DNA of 64,000 bases. Source: Cheiracanthium punctorium. Its lineage: Eukaryota; Arthropoda; Arachnida; Araneae; Cheiracanthiidae. A model generated the notes under the pieces. The model was not told the DNA's origin. It searched no databases and worked only from the letters and a program-made list of their open reading frames with translations. The translations under genes and the position numbers were made by a program. Every line of letters starts with the position of its first letter. The stretch's first letter is position 1. Below are positions 54,273 through 64,000 of the stretch, in pieces. The stretch is from assembly GCA_038373885.1 (NCBI GenBank), contig JAWZYV010013030.1, positions 310,001 to 374,000 of the forward strand, written 5' to 3'.

Positions 54273-57200
54273 TTTTTAACAATTGTGCAGTTTTTTGCGA
54301 CTGCGCTTTTAAAATAGAAATACATAATCAGTTGCTTTTTTAAATGGTAACTTTACTATCGTTTAGTTAAAGGTTACACTATTTTAAAAATGCTATAATT
54401 TAAGTGCTTTAAAACTTTCAAAAAACTTTAAATATAAACATAAAGTAGTTTTTTTTTCTTTTTCCGTATAGTAAAGTTTGTTTAAATGTATATAAAGTAG
54501 AAAGTATTAAATGTGAGCATTTTTCACACAACAATTTTTAAATACTTTTTCTAAAAAGTTTCTATAATTATGTTCTTAATTAACTACTACTTTTCAGACC
54601 GCTCGAAATGAGGTACCAGAATTTTTATAAACGAATAAAACTCCTCGGTGATGAATTTCTTTTTCAACAAACTTTAAGTATAATTATAAAAGGCTGCTTT
54701 TAACTAATTCTTTTGTTATTTGTATGCTTCCTATGCTCGACTAATTTTTTTGTTACTCGTAAAATTTCTAGGTAAGATTTTATAATAAACATTAAACTTT
54801 TGTATAGCAAATTACTCAAGATTTTGTTTCAATAAACAAGTTACCTTTTTGAGCTTGATGACTTGTAAAATATAGCTATGTATAATTTTGTTCTGCATTA
54901 AATTTTAATGCTCATTTTACACAATAAAGTGAATAGAAAACATTTTTAACAAATCAAGTAATCTTAAATTCTTAAATTACTCAAGTTAATCAAAAGTTTT
55001 ATTTAACAAATTAAAGTCAACCTAAATATTAAAAATATTATTGATGTTTGCTAATATGAACATTTTTTTTAAAACGTTTTCTTAATTTATACAGCAGAGT
55101 AATGAATGTGTAGAAAAATAAAATAATCTACTACTAAAATTCTGAATTATGCAACAAGCATAATATTTTGCTCAGTGTATGAAATTGAGTTACATTACAA
55201 TGCTATAGAACTTTTAGAAAAATATGAGAAAACGGAAATAATCAAATTATAAAAGCATCAAACTGATCTCGTTTATTTAACGATAAGTAGATTGATTCTT
55301 TAATTATTTTTTAAAGTTTAATAATGTGTATTGTAGACTTCGTTTATCTTGTGAAAATGTTTTGAAATTTCTAATCAATTAGGATTAAACAACGTGAGTT
55401 ACTGATTTCAATACACAAGAAGAAAACGTAGCTTGTCAACAGTTTTCAATCCAGGAAATTTATTAGATGTAAATAGGTCTATTATAAACTAGATGCTCTA
55501 GATTTTGGTTTTCCCAAATTAAAATATTTCTCATACTAACCTATAAACATGGATAATTTTTAAGTTATTTTTTCTTACCTAGTTACATTATTTTGCTTTA
55601 AATGAAAGAGGGAAAAGAAACAAATGTTGATTTAGACTTTCTCCAGCTTTCCACACCACCCCCATCCCTCTATAATAACAACTAATAGTAATAATAATAG
55701 TTTTACGATTTAGTTTAGTTTAGCTTAGTTTTTCGGATTTATTTCATAAATGTAAACCTTTCTTAATTCGTGAAAGAAATTTAATTTCTAAGTTATCACT
55801 TTTAATTTAAAAAATCTAGTAGTAATATTATACTAATGGACATTATTAAAAGTATTGCAGTAAAACATACAAGATGCCTATGTTTATTTAAAGCTGTTCT
55901 GAGAAACTTTTAAGTATCCTTCTAGAGGATCCAATTATGAATGATAGAAATTCATAAAATTTTAAAATCTCACTTCTTAAGTTGTACCATGAAGTCTTAC
56001 AAATTGTCAATTTTTAATTTTATAAAAATTCATGAAAAAAAAATAATTTAATTATTCAGTATTTTCCTACATAGATATATCCTATGTGTTATTCAGTTTT
56101 ATGTAACAGTCAGTTTTTCGAGCCATTTTTTTCCCCTTAAGATTTTTTTTTTTCTGGAAGTTCGAAAAACATATAGATTACTGTTAATGAAGGCATAGTA
56201 GAATTTTTGAATAAACAGTATAAATTTTTTGAACGGTTTAACGGTTTAACATCATTGTTTTATTTGTAAACATGTTCAAAATCGCTTAGATATTTCAAAG
56301 TAACTGTTAAGATAAACAATTATCCGGTGGACAAGGTTCCGAATCTTTGCTTTATCTAGAAGGCGCTTATTGCAGTAGTATACTCCGACTTGCATCATTA
56401 CTTACACTGGATTAGATTAAAAACTTTTAGCTCCTTCAAAGAAAATTAATTTTTTTATATAAAAAAAAAATAGTATAGTAGTAATGTAAAAACTCCCCGA
56501 AAAACTCTTTTAATCTCAATCCACTTGCGCGATTGATGAGATATTAAACACTTCTACATAAAATTTTCTAAGTTGTTGAACTTTTATAAATTAAAATTGC
56601 TGGTCGAAGAAATTGTGTACTATATTTAAGAAAATATTTTAGTAATGAAATACACAGATAACGAAAAGAATATTGTCTTCGTCAAATGAATATCTGTTAT
56701 GTGCACTTTTTGGAAATGTCAACATTTTGACTATTATGACTTGCAAAAGACTCTCAAAAATATGCCATATGAATTAGCCAGAATATTGTCAAATGGTAAC
56801 TGGTAATAATAAGTGAACTTTTTGCACACAGCAGATATTGGTTTGATAAAGATGATGTGTTTGATGAGTATTTAATGATTTGAATTTGCGTTTATCTGTA
56901 ACGGAAAACATTTTTTTAAAGCAAAGACGTTTGATTAATCTATTGTAAGAATTTAATTTTAGAAGTCGCAATAACATTCGAATGTTAATGAAAGTAGAAG
57001 TATACTTAAAAAAAATTAACTTGTCATTAAACTGTTTTATAATATCAGCGTTAATTTTTTTTTGTATAAAGTTTTTTGTTTTACTTTTAAGTCACTTACA
57101 GATAATGGAAATTTCTAATGCTTTATGTAAGGTAGAATCTTTTTTATATATAATTCTGATAATACAATAATATAAACTCTACTTTATTAAAATTTAGGTA

Positions 57201-57337
57201 CATAAAGTCAATCACTCTACTACTAAATACGTTAAATGTTTACTTCAAAATCAACTTAAAACTGTGAACTTTTAGTAGTAAAAAGTATTTACGCCAACAA
57301 ACTTTTAACTTTCCTTTTTACTTGTTTTAATTTTTTT

Positions 57338-58272
57338 TTGCCAAAATATCTCAAATTTGAGCTGCGGAATACAAAGATCACATTTCATATTACACTGATA
57401 TTTGATGTAGTACTATAACATGCAGAAATGTGCAAACATTAACGCACCAAAAATGCAAGTTTTATGATAACTCAATTACGTAGGCATTACATTTAGTTTT
57501 TCTTTTGAGCATTACTAACATACATGTGTAATTCCCTTGTACTTGAATCACCGTTTAGTTTGTTTTTAACCCTTTGAATTGCAAGCATTTCTTATCAATA
57601 TAAAATACCAACTGGAACGACTGCTCAACGCTGAAAAAGGGCAGCCGTTGCGCGGCCGCGCAGCCAGCTGTGTCAGAAAACATTTTTAGCTGCGTGGCGC
57701 CAGATGGGCGATCCGATCGACTACTATGTTTTTGGTAGTTAAGTGGATCGATGGCAACTGCTGCTCTTTTTCAGCGTTGGAACCATTTCAAAAAAAATTT
57801 TTTTTTGGTCAAAATATCTCAAATTTCAGCTGCGGAATACAAAGATCACATTTCATATTACACTGATATTTGATGTTGTACTATAACATGCAGAAATGTG
57901 CAAACATTTACGCACCAAAAATGCAAGTTTTATGATAACTCAATTACGTAGGCATTACATTTAGTTTTTCTTTTGAGCATTACTAACATACATGTGTAAT
58001 TCCCTTGTACTTGAATCACCGTTTAGTTTGTTTTTAACCCTTTGAATTGCAAGCATTTCTAATCAATATAGAATGCCAACTGGAACGACTGCTCAACGCT
58101 GAAAAAGGGCAGCCGTTGCGCGGCCGCGCAGCCAGCTGTATCAGAAAACATTTTTAGCTCCGTGGCGCCAGATGAGCGATCCGATCGCCCACTATGTGTT
58201 TGGTAGTTAAGTGTATCGATGGCAACTGCTGCTCTTTTTCAGCGTTGGTACCATTTCACTTTTTTTTTTTTT
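57338..58272. repeat. 468-bp tandem duplication
   Basis: Two nearly identical head-to-tail copies. The same word (aaaatatctcaaattt) starts at 57,343 and 57,811, an offset of 468 bp. Each copy holds about 225 bp of intron sequence and then most of a TTAA MITE. T-runs lie at the junctions (57,331-57,339, 57,798-57,807 and 58,260-58,277). The few differences suggest recent origin. Confidence 0.92.
57566..57795. mobile_element. TTAA MITE, incomplete duplicate
   Basis: Starts TTAACCCTTTGAATTGC like the complete copy at 58,034 but breaks off after cagcgttgg-aaccatttca at the duplication junction, so its right end is missing. Confidence 0.75.
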
Positions 58273-58351
58273 TTTTTACTATCAGTGATCAGTGAAAGCG
58301 CTGAAATATAAGATGGTTTCACAGCACTACTACCACCCGTCAAAGGGTTAA
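58034..58351. mobile_element. 318-bp piggyBac-like MITE, complete
   Basis: TTAA at 58,034-58,037 and 58,348-58,351. The ends are CCCTTTGAATTGC and ccgtcaaaggg. The middle is an imperfect palindrome around gttgcgcggccgcgcagcc, with gctgaaaaaggg and cagcgttgg arms like those of the 14.2-kb family. It is a sister subfamily of that MITE. Confidence 0.8.
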
Positions 58352-58417
58352 ATTCCAAGGGGTAAACAGTGTCTGAGCTGCTTAGCAGTGTCTAACTTTG
58401 GTTTCTGTGGATTCTTT

Positions 58418-58889
58418 TTAACCCTTTAACGCGCAGTGATCCCGCTCTGGGAACACCAAACTCTGACGTTTTGACTGTTGCCAGTCACGAAGAATAGATT
58501 TGATTTCTATAAAAATTGTTGCGGGTGACATAGCTTCACGAGAATCCTTTAGATTTTAGCACGTTATTTCCCGTAAAAAATTGTCACGGTTATTAATAAC
58601 AGCACTGACATCTGCTGAAAAATGGAAGAATGCGAGAACAGCTGGATATATTGCCCAATGCTGAAAAAAGGGGAGGGCCGTTGCCATCACTCGACTTAAC
58701 TACCAGCAAGATGGCGGACGATGGAAACGTTCATGCGGCACAGCCAGCTGCCGTCAAAAAAGGGTCTCTAGATCTGTGGCACGCGATGAACGTTTCGATC
58801 GTCCGCCATCTTACTGGTAGTTAAGTCGTGCGATGGCAACGGCTGCCCTTTTTTCAGCATTGGGAAAGGGTTGCGCCTCAAAGGATTAA
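58418..58889. mobile_element. 472-bp piggyBac-like palindromic MITE, copy 3, complete
   Basis: TTAA at 58,418-58,421 and 58,886-58,889, with CCCTTTAACGCGCAGTGATC inside the left end and gcgcctcaaagga at the right. It is in the opposite orientation to the copies at 14.2 and 46.8 kb and keeps both palindrome arms: AAGATGGCGGACGAT near 58,708 and its complement near 58,797. It lies 66 bp from the preceding MITE. The two short frames across it (58,630-58,824 and 58,828-59,058) are not genes. Confidence 0.85.
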
Positions 58890-61683
58890 TGTAAATTGGA
58901 TGCCGTCGAAATATCTTTTGAAAGACTTCCTCCTACGAGTTCCTCGTCAAACCTGCACTGCATTTGCAGATATATTTATCGTACTAAACTTCTTCAAATA
59001 CCAAAATCTGCTGAAGTTTTATAAATGTTTACAGATACAATTTTTAGCTTTATTTTAAGCGTTTTCTCCTGTTTTAGCTACATGGTAAAGGAATCGTGGC
59101 TATTTATAAGTTTAGCATAAGAAATTTTTGTGGACAGCAAACAAATGATGTGAATAGTTCCTGTGAGCAGTGAAACAACGGACCAGTTCAGGGTATCCTG
59201 GCGAAAAAAAAAAAAAAAAAATCCAGATCGCAAGACTCTTTCTTCAAAAATTAGTATCGCTCTAATCCAAAGGACCTCTTATCAAATATAAAGCTGATGA
59301 AAACAGATTAGTTCAGAGAGCATGTTTGCAATTACGCAGATAATAGGATCATCGATTTAATTGAATTCACAAAGTTTAACTTAAAAAAATAACTCATACA
59401 ATCAAATTAAATTAACAATGTAACAGTTTTTCCAATTTAAATTGAATTTGAAAGTTTTAATTTTCCTTTCACATAGAAATAGTTTCAGTGGAGTTTAAAG
59501 GTTTCCTAATATGAGTGATATTTCTTTTCATTTAACAGTTGTTGGAATTGTAAACACTTTATTTTGACAGGTATGCTCTAGTAGTTTTATATTTCCCGTA
59601 AAATGCGTAGACATTTTATTTACAAAGTTAGTTTCAATTAATTCGCGTAGCTTCAATTAAATATGTTAAAATAAAGTGAAGGTTGAAAGCAATGAGTGGA
59701 AAATAGGAATAGCTCTGCAAATAACTTTCTTAGACATTCCATGATCGTAATTTGTCAATGATTACAATTCATTATCACATTGTAAAATATCATTAGGTGA
59801 TCCCTTAAGATCTAACACAATAGAAAGAAAAACCAGTCTAAAATTAAGCACTTTTATTTGTAATGCGCTTCTATAAGAACAACTGAAATAGTGTTAGGTT
59901 GTTACAATCAGTCTTCAAAGCTTTTCTTTTCACTCTAAATGGAACTTACAGGTTACGGAATCACAAACACTAAACAAACGTACTTAGGCATTTAAGTCTT
60001 TTGTAAATAACTACTTTGTAAGGCTAAGCCTATGCTTCTTTAATTGCAATTTAACAGGCTGAAATCATTTAATCTGAGAAAGACATCCATTAAGAGCAAA
60101 TGCTGTTGAGGGGAAAAAAGACTACTTTTTTAAACATGCTAAAGAATAAACAATAAGCAATTACCATTTAATTAGTTACTTAGTTTAAATAGAATTGATT
60201 TTCAACTTTACAAATGACAATAAATTTGTTTAAACTAAAAGTTCACATTTTTCTATTTAATAGTAAATTTAAAAGTGTTATGATGAATCAAGATGACATT
60301 AAGTAAAAGTTGAAATTCCGTTTATTAGTTAATTTGTCACATTTAAATTTATTAATAGAGCACAGTAATTTTTAAAATGGATCTTATTTATTTTCAAAAT
60401 AATGAAATTATTAATTTAAATTAAATTATATTATCTTTTTCAAATTGATTATTTAATTATATGTTGCAACAGCTTTTCGGGATATCCTTAAAAAATATTG
60501 ATAATTGTATTTTATGGTTTAATATTGTGTTTAAAAATCGTATAACAAGGAACATACCCACCGCGTTGTATGGGAGTGTACTGTAAATGTTAGCACTATT
60601 GAACATTTCATGTTACTCGAGTACAGAATAGTGTTAAATTTCATACCGTTCATAAGAGTAATAATATTTGGTATATTATATTTAGAAAATAAATTATCCT
60701 TTCTAAAAGTTACATCATTATCTTTCATTAAAAGCAGACAACAGAAAAATATGACAACTATAAGAAGTACGTGTTTATTCGACCAATTATTTTGCCGAAA
60801 ATAAACCTTTTACTCCTTTTACAAAAATCCCTTTCTCTCCTGGTACTTTACCTATTTCAATTAACTCCGTTATTTCATTGTCTCGAGCGAATATCCAGCT
60901 ACGGACCATACCCATGCTCTTTTAACTACAGTAACGAATAAAAGATAACGAGGATGAAATGTTCCTGGAGCTTCACGCTCCCTTTTGACAAAATGTTTTA
61001 AATTAGCTACTTGATAGCTGAAAAATACTCTTTTTTTTTCACTTTTAATGGCTCAATTTTTAAAGTACGGAAAGCTCAGTTCAGCGTGGAGTGCGCTGGG
61101 GCAAATGGATTTTCCAATACGTTACTGTTGCGTTATTGAAAGAGATGAACGACTGGAAATCATTTATAATTTGAATGATTTGGAATGTAATTAATTAACC
61201 CTTTAAAGTAAAATGTAAAATTTATCATTTTTGTTGCTGCAGCTCTCGTTATTTGGTTCGTTCAAAGGGATTTATTTTATTGGTACTTTGTAATTTATGC
61301 CCGCTCTTTGTGTGGATTTGTCCAGCTGTGAGCCATTGTTGATTTTTTTTTTTCTAATTGAATACAATCGTTTACAGAAGCTTCAAAGAACTGCTATGAA
61401 CAAATTTTTTGGATTCCTATAGTCCTAATATTAATTAAAAATCTGGATGTAGAAGACGTTTCTAATCCTCATTATGAGTACAGAAATTCTGGAATAAGTT
61501 TAGTACGATAAATTTCATCGTAAAAGCTGTATTCTAGTATAAGCCATAGTCTCTAAATTTGAATATGAAAAAAAAAGGAATCTAAACGTCAAAGTGCCGT
61601 ACAAGCCGCAGCAATGCATTTCTTTTAAAAACAAAAAAATAAAATAAAATAAAACTGGAAGAAGGAATTTTAGTTTAATTTCT

Positions 61684-61728
61684 TATATATATATATATAT
61701 ATATATATTTGTGTGTGTGTGTGTGTAT
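61684..61728. repeat. (TA)n(TG)n microsatellite
   Basis: About 26 bp of TA followed by GTGTGTGT. Confidence 0.95.
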
Positions 61729-63654
61729 TTATAGTTCCAAAGTTATATTATAAAAGGGACAGTACTTTAAAAAAATATATATTTATAGCAGTTGTAGCAT
61801 AATAATTTATTTTCTGTAAGAATATATAGCACCCTATTTAAATTTTAATTTAAGATCTTACATAAAATAATAACATGTTTTGTTTAACCCTCAATCTAGC
61901 CTGAAGACACCTTAAAAAAAATAAATCTTAAAATAAGCACTGCTACTAGAAAATATTATTATACATTATAAATATGCAATCAATTTTTAATTATTACAAT
62001 TGTTGTTATTTCCTTGTGCCAGCCTGACAAAAAGAAATAACAATGTATTATATTCAGAAATGCAAATGATTTAAGTTTATTTTTACATATCAAAACCGGT
62101 GTTAAAAAAGAAAACTATTGCTGGCAGCACTAATTAGTTATCATCTGCAAGCGTTAAATAAAGGATAATAACTCAAAGTTAATTATTACAAAGAGAGCTG
62201 ATAATAAAGAATAATTTATACTACCAACTTTAACTATCATGGCAGAAACATCTCTCTGCAACTAATCATTTTCAAATTATATTCCTTGTTGAAAATATTA
62301 GAATGACGCAACAACTTATTGTTTTCAAGTAATTAGAATATGAAGGCATTTGCGTTGCCTTTTATTTGTTTTACGTACCGATAAATATAGATGCACGCAG
62401 TATACAACTGCTATAAAAGTGTGATAGTCATTCACATAAAAAAACGCAGTACAATTTTGATTAAAACAAAGACAGAATAACTTTGTTAACTAACTAAATT
62501 TTAAAACTAATTGATAATTGTATTTTATAGGAAAGAAAATTTTATGTATTAAAATTTGTACGTTCAGCTCTTTGAGGTTTCGCCTATTCCGACCGCATAT
62601 ATCCCTGTGATGCGAGTTTTTGGTACTCTTCCTAATTTTTTAGAATATACTTGGAATATATATATATTTTAATAATTGTTTATTATTGAAATTTCAAACC
62701 TCTCTCACTCATAATGTACTATCTACTTAAATGCATTAAGAATTAATATTTAACGAGAAATTATTGAAGAAGCATTTTTTTTAATTTAAAAAGAAAAAAT
62801 TCACGCAAAAAAAGCCTCATATTTTACATAAAATTTTACAGACTTACCCAATAAAAGCTTATTCAAATGTTGTACAAATACCTGAGAGTATGCTTTACTT
62901 ATAAATAAACATTATTCACTAAAAATTGCTTTGGCTACTGAAAGCTCAAACAATAAAAGTTGTGTTCGTATACTTGATTTTTTGGGGGATTTTTTCCAGA
63001 AAAAATATAAAAAAATATTTCTTTTTTTTAGAGAAAGTACCCCACTTCCCCACAAAAAAAAATATTTTAAACAAAGGTTTAGTGAATTATCGTAAATTAG
63101 AAATATGTCCTCTCAAGAAAGAGTGAAACATTTATCACTAGAGTTCATAAAAGCATTCTTTTATTTAAAAATTATTGCCTGTATTTGACTAATAGAATTT
63201 TCAGTGAAAGTAAATTTAGATTAAATTACATGGTACAAACTATAACATTGAAGAAACTATTTAGCTTGTTGAAGAGATATTTAGTAAATAAGCTCATTTG
63301 GAAACAGTTTCGTGCTCTAAAAATGGTGTCATATTTATGCATTTACCGGTCGTCTTTAGACTCAGCATTATTGTAAAGAGGTAACTGTAGAGAGGAAAAA
63401 TAATTGAGATGAATATGTATGAACTTTAATGACTATTTTCCGCATAGAATTGTTTATTGAATTACTGTCTCCTTTACATATATTAGTAGACACCATCAAT
63501 TTTGAACAATATGCTCATTTACTGAAGCTGTTTTAAAAATTGTACTGAGATCTCATGTTTAATGTACATATAATTATCACGCATAAAATTATAAAATTCA
63601 CAAAGCCTCGAATAAAGATTAGAATATCTAATATCAGTAATTAATCAAAGAAGA

Positions 63655-63729
63655 AATATTGTCCTAAAAACATAGTAGAACTGAAACTAGAACTAGGAAA
63701 TATTGTCCTAAAAACATGGTAGAACTGAA
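63655..63729. repeat. 44-bp tandem duplication
   Basis: aatattgtcctaaaaacat(a/g)gtagaactgaa occurs twice with a 44-bp offset (63,661 and 63,705). Confidence 0.9.
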
Positions 63730-64000
63730 CCTAATGTAATTTTCAGTTGAAGAAACGAGAATTTAAAATATTATCTATACAATTATGTGTAATGAATTCA
63801 TAATCATACTGAAAAATCTCTCCCAAATACATTTCAATTTCCATATTTAAATATCATCGGGGAAATCAAATCATCCGATAGCTCAATTTAATTTAATTAA
63901 ATATGAATTTAATACTAGATATTAGAGTTTTTGGAATTTACAATGAGTTTTTAAATTGATTGTCCCAGTTAAGCAAACTGGTCTTTTTCCAGCATAGATT

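Larger units (their letters stand above)
48541..64000 (+). other. ephrin intron 1 (continues past the window)
   Basis: Begins with the donor GTGAGT at 48,541. I found no downstream exon: no acceptor followed by the expected FRIDNTDHI-type or cysteine-containing ephrin continuation. The intron is therefore at least 15.4 kb. It is AT-rich, with short unrecognised frames (e.g. 49,707-50,075, 122 codons; 56,789-57,170; 60,531-60,804; 62,926-63,376) that carry no domain. The stretches 49,450-50,515, 51,060-53,070, 54,275-57,335, 58,890-61,680 and 61,730-63,650 show nothing I can annotate. Confidence 0.6.

Noticed and set aside
61194..61210. Another piggyBac-like MITE starting TTAACCCTTTAAAG
   Set aside because: Only one end is visible; no matching AAAGGGTTAA partner at a reasonable distance.
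48541..64000. Ephrin exon 2
   Set aside because: Searched by eye for an acceptor followed by a continuation of the receptor-binding domain and found none; it probably lies beyond the window.

Overview
The window is AT-rich, repeat-dense eukaryotic DNA from an animal. No open reading frame of ordinary gene length exists, microsatellites are long, and almost every structured segment is a transposon remnant. One protein-coding exon is recognisable: the first coding exon of an ephrin gene (48,425-48,540, + strand), whose mature N-terminus (KKVFDLHWNTTNP) fits arthropod ephrins better than vertebrate ones. With the SINE, Helitron and piggyBac-like remnants this suggests an arthropod. A chelicerate such as a spider is my guess, not something the sequence proves.

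Layout. 1-22.8 kb is intergenic: a decayed hAT-like element with a nested inverted repeat (0.6-1.55 kb), a GC-richer patch at 1.88-2.33 kb, TA and GATA microsatellites, a well-preserved non-autonomous Helitron (7,578-8,913), an 8-bp-TSD MITE (12.2 kb), a TTAA-flanked palindromic MITE (14.2-14.8 kb), two tight hairpins (15.5 and 18.66 kb) and SINE pieces. 22.8-24.5 kb holds a 1.7-kb non-autonomous element whose inverted relative lies at 37.3-38.9 kb. 24.66-25.29 kb is a decayed Tc1/mariner copy. 26.8-42.1 kb is a deeply nested repeat block. Its core, 29,452-41,282, is bounded by hAT-like 12-bp inverted ends and near-identical 8-bp flanks. It is built like a giant foldback: ~150-bp repeat units in one orientation, a 122-bp satellite, then the same ~150-bp units in the opposite orientation. 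Four copies of one undescribed LTR and the 1.6-kb element are inserted into it.

42-47.8 kb holds a second 8-bp-TSD MITE, endonuclease-domain fragments, tRNA-derived SINEs and another palindromic TTAA MITE. 47.8-48.42 kb is the GC-richer 5' flank and leader of ephrin, with a CTCF-like motif. From 48,541 to the window end is ephrin intron 1 (over 15 kb, no further exon seen). It contains a triplicated ~215-bp segment, a 540-bp piggyBac-like MITE, a CA/CG microsatellite, and a cluster at 57.3-58.9 kb where a 468-bp tandem duplication copied part of a TTAA MITE.

The most unusual material is the 11.8-kb foldback-like composite and a palindromic module (GTCGCCAAGCTTGGCGAC plus CGCCAAATTTGGCG) shared by the LTRs and by the structurally different 1.6-kb element. 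All assignments come from reading the sequence; no alignment or database search was run, and most repeat borders are accurate only to tens of bases unless a terminal motif fixes them.
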